A stretch of DNA of 64,000 bases from Elymus sibiricus (lineage: Eukaryota; Streptophyta; Magnoliopsida; Poales; Poaceae), in contig CM077672.1 in the NCBI GenBank assembly GCA_039707655.1, positions 196,950,537-197,014,536 on the forward strand. Reading direction: 5' to 3'. The notes beneath the pieces were generated by a model, which was not told the DNA's origin, searched no databases, and saw nothing but the letters and a program-made list of their open reading frames with translations. Both the position numbers and the translations under genes were made by a program. Position 1 is the first letter of the stretch; every line of letters starts with the position of its first letter. This document shows, one piece after another, positions 57,101 through 64,000 of the stretch.

Positions 57101-58140
57101 ACTTTTCATGTTCGACCTTTCGATCCTCCGTGTTCCAAGGCCATGTGTGTACATTCTAGGCTCGTCAAGTTTAACCCAAGTATTCTGCATGTGTAAAACT
57201 GGCTTACACCCGTTGTATGCGAACGTAGAGTCTATCACACCCGATCATCACGAGGTGCTTCGAAACGACGAACTTTCACAATGGTGCATACTTAGGGAGA
57301 AGACTTTTCCTTGATATTAAGTGAAGGGATCATCTTATAATGCTACCATCATTCTAAGCAAAATAAGATGCATAACAAGATAAACATCACATGCAATCAA
57401 AAATATGTGACATGATATGGCCATTATCATCTTGTGCTTTTGATCACCATCTTCAAAGCACTGGCATGATCTCCATCATCACCGGCATGACACCATGACC
57501 CCCATCATCGTGTCGTCACATGGTTGTCTCGCCAACTATTGCTTCTACAACTATTGCTAACGCATAGCGATAAAGTAAAGCAATTACATGGCGATTAATA
57601 AATTAAAGACAACCCTATGGCTCCTGCCGGTTGGCATACTCATCGACATGCAAGTCATGAACCAATTACAAAACATGATCATCTCATACATCAACATATA
57701 TCACATCATGTTTTGGCCATACCACATCACAACATGCCCTGCAAAAACAAGTTAGACGTCCTCTACTTTGTTGTTGCAAATTTTACGTGGCTGCTATGGG
57801 CAACTAGCAAGAACCGTTCTTACCTATGCAAAGCCACAACGGTGATAATCAAGTTGCCTTTTAACCTTCTACAAGGACCGCCTTTGTCAAATCAGATTCA
57901 ACTAAGGTACGAGAGACAGACACCCGCCAGCCACCTTATGCAAAACAAGTTGCATGTCAGTCGGTGGGACCGGTCTCATGTGCGAGGACATGTAAGGTTG
58001 GTCCGAGCCGCTTCATCCCACAATACCGCCGAATCCAAATAAGACAAGAGAGGTAAGCAATTTGAGCATCAACTCCCACAACTTCTTTGTGTTCTACTCG
58101 TGCATATACTTCTACGCATAGACCTAGTTCATGATGCCAC
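57101..58140 (-). other. K leader and primer site of internal D
   Basis: The leader is joined to integrase without gag, as in internal A. ATGATGCCAC at 58131-58140 abuts LTR E. Confidence 0.75.
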
Positions 58141-58998
58141 TGATGGGGAACGAAGCATGAAAATCAAAAAAATTCCTACGAATCACCCAAGTTCTATCTA
58201 TGAGAAGCATAGCAACGAGAGGGGAGAGTGTGTCCACGTACCCTCGTAGACCGTTAAGCGGAAGCGTATATCACGCGGTTGATGTAGTCGTACTCGTCAC
58301 GATCCAATCGCGATCCAATCCGATGAAGTACCGAACGGACGGCACCTCCGCGTTCAGCACACATGTGGCTCGGGGACGTCTCCTCCTTCTTGATCCAGAA
58401 AGCGAGGGAGGAGAATTAGATGGGATCTTGACCAGCACGACGGCGTGGTGGAGATGGTGGTGGTGCTATCCCGGCAGGGCTTCGCCAAGCGCTACCGGAG
58501 ATGCGATCGGAGGAGAAAACGGAACCGGGAGAGAGGGAGGGAGGCGCCAAGGCTAGGGGTGTTGCTGCCCTCCCTCCCCTCCACTATATATAGGAGCAAG
58601 GGGGAGGGGGGCGCAGCCCTGACCCCTCCTCCAAGGGAGGGGGTGCGGCCAGGTGGGAGGAATCCTCCCTTCCCAAGGCACCTAGGGGGTGCCTCCCCCC
58701 TTAGGACTCTTCCCCTCTCTCCCCTCTTGGCGCATGGGCCTCTTGGGGCTGGTGCCCCTGGCCCATATAGGCTAAGGCGCACCCCCTACAGCCCATGTGG
58801 GCCTTTGGGACAGGTGGACCCCCGGACCCCTTTCGGCACTCCCGATACAATACCGATAATACCCGAAACTTTTTCGGCGACCAAAACAGGACTTCCTATA
58901 TATAAATATTTACCTCCGGACCATTCCGGAGCTGCTCATGATGTCCAGGATCTCATCCAGAACTCCGAACAACATTCGGTCACCAATGTACATATCCC
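58141..58998 (-). repeat. K LTR E, truncated
   Basis: The LTR terminus TGATGGGGAACGAAGC is at 58141. The match ends at CATATCCC, about 58997, where S1 internal sequence begins. CCCC is shared at the junction. About 900 bp of LTR, including its start, are missing. Confidence 0.85.
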
Positions 58999-59371
58999 CC
59001 GATACGATCCATAGATTCATCAAAATAAGCAAACTATGCAACAAAAACAGAATCTGTCTAAAACAGAACAGTCTGTAAAGATCTGAATTGTGGTCATATT
59101 TATGCAACTCCAAAAATTCTTAAAAATTAGGAAAACGTGGGAAATTCATATATCAATACTTTGTAAAAAATTCAGAAGGTTATTAAACTCCAACGAAAAT
59201 TAAAAATTCGAGCACTGGATGCAAAAGTTTCTGTTTTCCAACAGCATCTATCATACTATCTTCCAAATCATCCCAAAGGCGTTACTTGGCACAAACACTA
59301 ATTAAAACATAAAAACACAATCATAACATAGGCTTTAATCATTCAAACACTCAAAAACAGAAGGAAAAAGT

Positions 59372-60297
59372 TTATTGGGTTGTCTCCCAACAAGCTCTTT
59401 CTTTATAGCCATTAAGATAGGCTTGAGATTTCAATGATGCTCTCATGAAAGATAATAATTGAAACACAAAGAGAGCATCATGTAGCATGTGAAAAACACA
59501 CTTAAGTCTAACATACTTCCTATGCATAGGCATTTTATAGGAAAACAAATTATCAAGACAAGCAATATCTAGCATATGCAAATAGGAAGAATGAAGCATT
59601 AAAATTTTCAACACAAAGAGAGGTAATTTAGTGACATGAAAATTTTTATAACCATATTTTCCTCTCTCATAATAATTACACATAGGATCATAATAAAATT
59701 CAACAATATAGCTATCATATACAATTTTATCTTCATGATCCACATGCATAAAAGTTTTATAATCTTCCAAGATAGTGGGATTAACATCAACTAAAGTCAT
59801 GACCTCTCCAAACCCACTTTTATCAAAATTTTCATAAGATTGATAATTCTCCAAAGTAGTAGGATCATTATTACCTAAAGTTGACGCTCTTCCAAACCCA
59901 CTTTTAATAGTATTGCAAACATTATTATCAATAACATATTCATCATGAGGCTTAAATAAATTTTCAAGATCATAAGAAGCATTATCACCCTAATCATGAT
60001 CATTGCAATAAGTAGTGGACATAACAAAATTATCATCCCCAAGCTTGTAGTTTTGCATATTATTAGCACAATTCACATTAATAGAATTTATAGTAACATC
60101 ATTGCAATCATGCTTTTCAATCAAGGAGCTATCATGAATCACTTTATAAATTTCTTCTTCTAACACTTTATCACAATTTTCAGATTCATGATTTTCAAGC
60201 AAAACTTCATAGAAAAATCAAGAGCACTCAAATCACTAGCAATTGGTTCATTATAATTGGATCTTTTTAAAAGATTAGCAAGTGGATAAGGATCCAT
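59372..60297 (-). pseudogene. S1 uncharacterised acidic ORF, second copy
   Basis: Begins MDPYPLANLLKRSNYNEPIA at 60297. A shift near 60205 moves it to the frame LENHESENCDKVLEEEIYKV, then HDCNDVTINSINVNCANNMQ. A TAG at about 59990 replaces the TGG seen in the first S1. The frame then stays open through SGFGEVMTLV, NYYERGKYGYKNFHV, KMPMHRKYVRLKC and LLSFMRASLKS. The region between the start and HDCND is much shorter than at 777-2184 and more like S2. Similarity over the C-terminal 250 residues to the first S1 copy is very high. The function is unknown. Confidence 0.7.
59376..59395 (-). repeat. Conserved post-ORF 20-mer, second S1
   Basis: On the minus strand GCTTGTTGGGAGACAACCCA, as at 10280-10299 and, with one change, at 2201-2220. 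Confidence 0.8.
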
Positions 60298-60509
60298 AGT
60301 GATCTTAAATTTTTGTTTTACTTTCTGTTCTTGAGTGTTGTCATGGCAATAAAAGCAAGCAAGCAAATAAAAATATTTTTGTGTTTTTGTAAAACAAAAT
60401 AGAAGTGGGGAGATGAAAACGAGAGGCAAATGCAAATGAAAAGGAAAATAAAATAAATGTAAGTGATTGATAGTTTGTGCGAAGGTACTTGATAGATTTT
60501 GATGATGTC

Positions 60510-60527
60510 TCCCCGGCAACGGCGCCA
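60510..60527 (-). other. tRNA-Asp primer binding site, second S1
   Basis: TCCCCGGCAACGGCGCCA on the plus strand, the exact reverse complement of 535-552, 11 bp from the LTR at 60539. Confidence 0.9.
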
Positions 60528-60538
60528 GAAATTCTTCC

Positions 60539-61802
60539 TGCTACTTGTAGACTGCGTTGGTATTTCCCCGAAGAGGAGAGGATGATGCAGTATAGTAGAG
60601 ATAAGTATTTCCCTCAGTTAAGAACCAAGGTTATCAATCCAGTAGGAGAACCAAGCAAGATCCAGTGAACAGCACCTACACACACAAAAGCAAACACTTG
60701 CACCCAACGCGAATAAGAGGGTTGTCAATCCTCTTAGCGGTTACTTGCAAGGATTAAGTCTGATAGAGATAAACTGATAAAGTAGATTACTAAACTAAAT
60801 AAAAGTAAATAAATTGCAGCAAGGTATTTTTATGTTTTTTATATGATAAAGATAGACCCGGGGGCCATAGTTTTCACTAGAGGCTTCTCTCTCGAGCACA
60901 GAAACATACGTTGGGTAAACAAATTACTGTTGGGCAATTGATAGAAAAGCAAATAATTATGACAGATTCATGGCAATGATCATGTATATAGGCATCACGT
61001 CCGAGACAAGTAGACCGACTCCTGCCTGCATCTACTACTATTACTCCACTCATCGACCGTTATCCAGCATGCATCTAGAGTAATAAGTTAATGAAAATAG
61101 AGTAACGCCTTAAGCAAGATGACTTGATGTAGAGAAGCAAATTCAAGCAATATGAATAAACCCCATTTTTTATCCTTAATGGCAACAATACAAATACGTG
61201 TCATGTCCCCTTCTGTCACGGGGATTGAGCACCGCAAGATTAACCCATCACAAAGCGCCTCTCCCATTGCAAGATAAACCAATCTAGTTGGCCAAACCAA
61301 ATCAATAGATCAGAGAGAAATACAAAGCTATATTTAATCATGCATAAAAGAGTTCAGAGAAGACTCAAATATTTCTCATGAATAATCTGATCATAAACTC
61401 ACAATTCATCGGATCCCAACAAACACACCGCAAAAGAAGATTACATCGGATAGAACTCCAAGAACATCAAGGAGAACATGGTATTGAAGATCAAAGAGAG
61501 AGAAGAAGCCATCTAGCTACTAGCTATGGACCCGTACGTCTGTGGTAAACTACTCACACATCATCGCAAGGGCAGCAAGGTTGATGTAGAAGCCCATCGT
61601 GATCGATTCCCCCTCTGGCAGAGTACCGGAAAAGGCCTCCAGATGGGATCACGGAAGAACAGAGGCTTGCGGCGGCGGAAAGGTTTTTTCTTCTGGCTCT
61701 CTGATGGTTTCCGGATATTTGTGAATTTATTGGAGTGGAATTAGGTCAAACGGAGCCACGAGGGCCCCACAAGGCATCAGGGCGCGCCCCCCTAGGGCCG
61801 CG
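60539..61802 (-). repeat. S1 5' LTR, cut by insertion
   Basis: Starts TGCTACTTGTAGACTGCG (the LTR end on the minus strand) and matches the solo LTR at 35336-36699 closely for 1,264 bp, until another LTR begins at 61803. The minus-strand TATA position (61724-61731) reads AATAAAT instead of TATAAAT. Confidence 0.88.
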
Positions 61803-63320
61803 TGATGACCCACAAGTATAGGGGATCAATCGTAGTCCTTTCGATAAGTAAGAGTGTCGAACCCAACGAGGAGCAGAAGGAAATGACAAGCAGTTTTCAG
61901 CAAGGTGTTTTCTGCAAGCACTGAAATTATCGGTAACAGGTAGTTTGATAGCAAGGTAATTTGTAACACGTGACAAGTAACAATAGTAACAAAGAGTGCA
62001 GCAATATAGCCCAATCCTTTTTGTAGCAAAGGACAGGCTGGAACGATCTCTTATAATAAGTAAAGCGTTCTCGATGACACATGGGAATTTCATCTAGTCA
62101 CTTTCACCATGTTAGTTTGATTCGCGTTCGCTACTTTGATAATTTGATATGTGGGTGGACCAGTGCTTGGGTGCTGCTCTTACTTGGACAAACCTCCCAC
62201 TTATGATTACCCCCTCTCGTAAGCATCCGCAACTACGAAAGAAGAATTAAGATTACTCTAACCATAGCATTAAACATGTGGATCCAAATCAGCCCCTTAC
62301 GAAATAGCGCATAAACTAGGGTTTAAGCTTCTGTCACTCTAGCAACCCATCATCTAATTACTACTCCACAATGCATTCCCTTAGGCCCAAAGATGGTGAA
62401 GTGTCATGTAGTCGACGTTCACATGACACCACTAAGAGAATCACAACATACACATCATCAAAATATCGAACGAATGCCAAATTCACATGATTACTTATGA
62501 CAAGACTTCTCCCATGTCCTCAAGAACAAAAGTAACTACTCACACATCATCAACATGTTCATGACCAGTAGGGTATTGAATTGCATAATAGATCTGAACA
62601 TATAATCTTCCACCAAGTAAACCAACAAGCATCAACTACAAGATGTAATCAACACCAGTAGCAACCCACAGGTACCAATATGAGGTTTTGAGACAAAGAT
62701 TGAATACAAGAGATGAACTAGGGTTTTGAGATGAGATGGTGCTGGTGAAGATGTTGATGAAGATTAGCCCTCCCACGATGAGAGGGTCGCTGGTGGTGTC
62801 GATGGTGACGATTTCCCCCTCCCGGAGGGAAGTATCCCCAGCAGAATCTCTCCGCCGGAGAGCAAAAGTGCTCCTGCCCAAGTTCCGCCTCGAGACGGCG
62901 GCGCACCATCCCGAAAGTCTTCTCTATATTTTTTTAGGTCAAATTCCCTTATATACCAGAAAATGGGGGCCAGAAGTGGGCCAGGGGCCCCACGAGGTAC
63001 CAGGGCGTGCCTGGGGGGGTGGCGCGCCCTGGTGCCTCATGGGCACCTGGGTGGCCCCCTCTGGTACTTTTTTCTTCCAATATTTTATATATATTCCAAA
63101 ATAATTCTCCAGAAAATTTCAGCTCATTTGGAGTTGTGCAGAATAGGTATCTTGACAGAGCTTTTTCAGGTCCAGAATTCCAGCTGCCGGTATTCTCCCT
63201 CCTTGTGTGAATCTTGCATATTTAGAGAGAAAAGGCATTAGAATAGCTCCACAAAGTGTTATATTGATTAAAAACACTATAAATAACAGTAGTAAAACAT
63301 GATGCAAAATGGACGTATCA
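61803..63320 (-). repeat. 3' LTR of a further minus-strand element, 1,518 bp
   Basis: On the minus strand it runs from TGATACGTCCATTTTGCATC (63320) to CTTGTGGGTCATCA (61803). A purine tract AAGCTTGGGGGAGT lies just before its start (63321-63334 reversed), which identifies it as a 3' LTR. The rest of the element lies right of the window. It is inserted in the S1 LTR. Confidence 0.85.
62992..63042. repeat. GC-rich LTR hairpin, third type
   Basis: CACGAGGTACCAGGGCG pairs with CGCCCTGGTGCCTCATG over about 21 bases, with two or three imperfect pairs. Coordinates are within 1-2 bases. Confidence 0.75.
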
Positions 63321-64000
63321 ACTCCCCCAAGCTTAGACCTCGCTTGTCCTCAAGCGAAAGCCGATATCGATAATCATGTCCTCATTTTTAGAGAGAGAGG
63401 TGTCGATAAAAAACAAAATACGGACATAGAAGCATCATGATCATCATTATAACAGCAATATTTATTATCATGGCAGCAATATTTATTATCATAAACTTCT
63501 TATGAGCAAGTAAAAATTCACCACAACAGTGGAGTATAAGGCATAAACCTTCTTGAAAGCTAACAAACTATGTTCTCAGTCAACAATGCAATTACAATTC
63601 ATCATATTTTTAGGAAGGGTCACATGTAGGAGCTATTCAGCAAGTCCACATACTCAACCATCATTTAGTCTTCCATGATTGCTAACACTCACGACATATA
63701 TATGGAGCAAAAAGTCTCAGCCAGGCACATAGAAAGATAGGGGCTTATAGTTCTGCCTCCCAACTTATTCACCTCAAGGGTGATGTCAACAATAATAACT
63801 CATGATCACTCATATCCAACTGGATATATGTGCTTAGATCTTTCCCCACCACATGATGCTTGCAAAAAATAAAAATAAAAAAAGGAAATAGAGGAGAATA
63901 CTATTGACTCTTGCATAAAAAGTAAAATACATAAAAGTAAAGGATAGGCCCTTCGCAGAGGGAAGCAGAGGTTGTCATGCGCTTTTTGTTTTTGAATGCT
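63321..64000 (-). other. 3' internal sequence of the last element
   Basis: AT-rich with no reading frame of note. It starts with the purine tract AAGCTTGGGGGAG (minus strand) and a CTTTCGCTTGAGGACAAGCG that can fold on itself. No domain is recognisable within the window. Confidence 0.6.

Larger units (their letters stand above)
34751..58998 (-). mobile_element. Polymeric K-family Copia array, five LTRs
   Basis: All parts are in one orientation: LTR A (34751-37015), internal A, LTR B fragment (40437-40672), internal B, LTR C (43205-47693), internal C (47694-52957), LTR D (52958-54711), internal D and LTR E (58141-58998). Each internal region joins its right-hand LTR through the same primer-site sequence ATGATGCCAC. 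Where the left junction is intact (A, C, D) it joins through the same GTCTCCCACTTGCACT tract. No target duplications separate the units. The outer LTRs are both truncated. The LTR start TGTTGGAAATATGCCCTAGA suggests the Angela/BARE group; the family name is tentative. Confidence 0.85.
58999..61802 (-). mobile_element. S1 element, 3' truncated and interrupted
   Basis: On the minus strand: 5' LTR (interrupted at 61803), primer site, ORF and 3' internal region up to the stretch matching 2580-2610 of the first S1 (GATGAATCTATGGAT). There it is cut against LTR E. The remaining 3' internal part and 3' LTR are gone. It supplies a second, independent copy of the S1 ORF. Confidence 0.85.

Overview
The window is grass DNA, almost certainly from the wheat/barley tribe (Triticeae). 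It is close to 100% transposable elements. I find no intact host gene, tRNA or rRNA gene, CRISPR array or bacterial feature. The case for Triticeae rests on element structure: long LTRs opening TGATACGTCTCC or TGTTGGAAATATGCCC, tRNA-Asp primer sites, deep nesting, 5-bp target duplications and microhomology-bounded deletions. Family names below are tentative because they come from memory of Triticeae repeats, not from a search.

Layout. (1) 1-4735 and 19203-19404: rearranged LTR and internal sequence of a non-autonomous tRNA-Asp-primed element (called S1 here), plus strand. (2) 4736-19202: a Gypsy element on the minus strand, flanked by ACCGC duplications. It carries gag, protease, reverse transcriptase and integrase, and also an oppositely oriented multi-exon gene with its own TATA box (5633-12219). 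Inside it lie a second tRNA-Asp-primed element (7646 to about 10362, called S2) and a hAT-type MITE (17941-18302). (3) 19405-21747: the 3' half of a Copia element, plus strand. (4) 21748-30862: a minus-strand Copia element with one LTR on each side, plus a primer-site remnant beyond the left LTR. (5) 30863-34750: two LINE fragments head to head, an unknown ORF, a Copia LTR scrap and about 1.1 kb of unassigned DNA. (6) 34751-58998: a same-orientation chain of five LTRs and four internal regions of one Copia family (called K here), interrupted by an S1 solo LTR (35336-36699) and a PIF/Harbinger-like DNA transposon with a three-exon gene (43746-46504). (7) 58999-61802: a second S1 element, minus strand, truncated. 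(8) 61803-64000: the 3' LTR and adjoining internal sequence of a further minus-strand element.

Nearly all coding sequence is broken by stops, frameshifts or deletions. The observations most worth following are: the uncharacterised protein shared by the three tRNA-Asp-primed elements, none of which shows gag or pol; the antisense gene of the Gypsy element; the polymeric K array, with one deletion junction present in two of its members; and the Harbinger-like element that keeps an ORF1-type protein with a long Gly/Met-rich tail.
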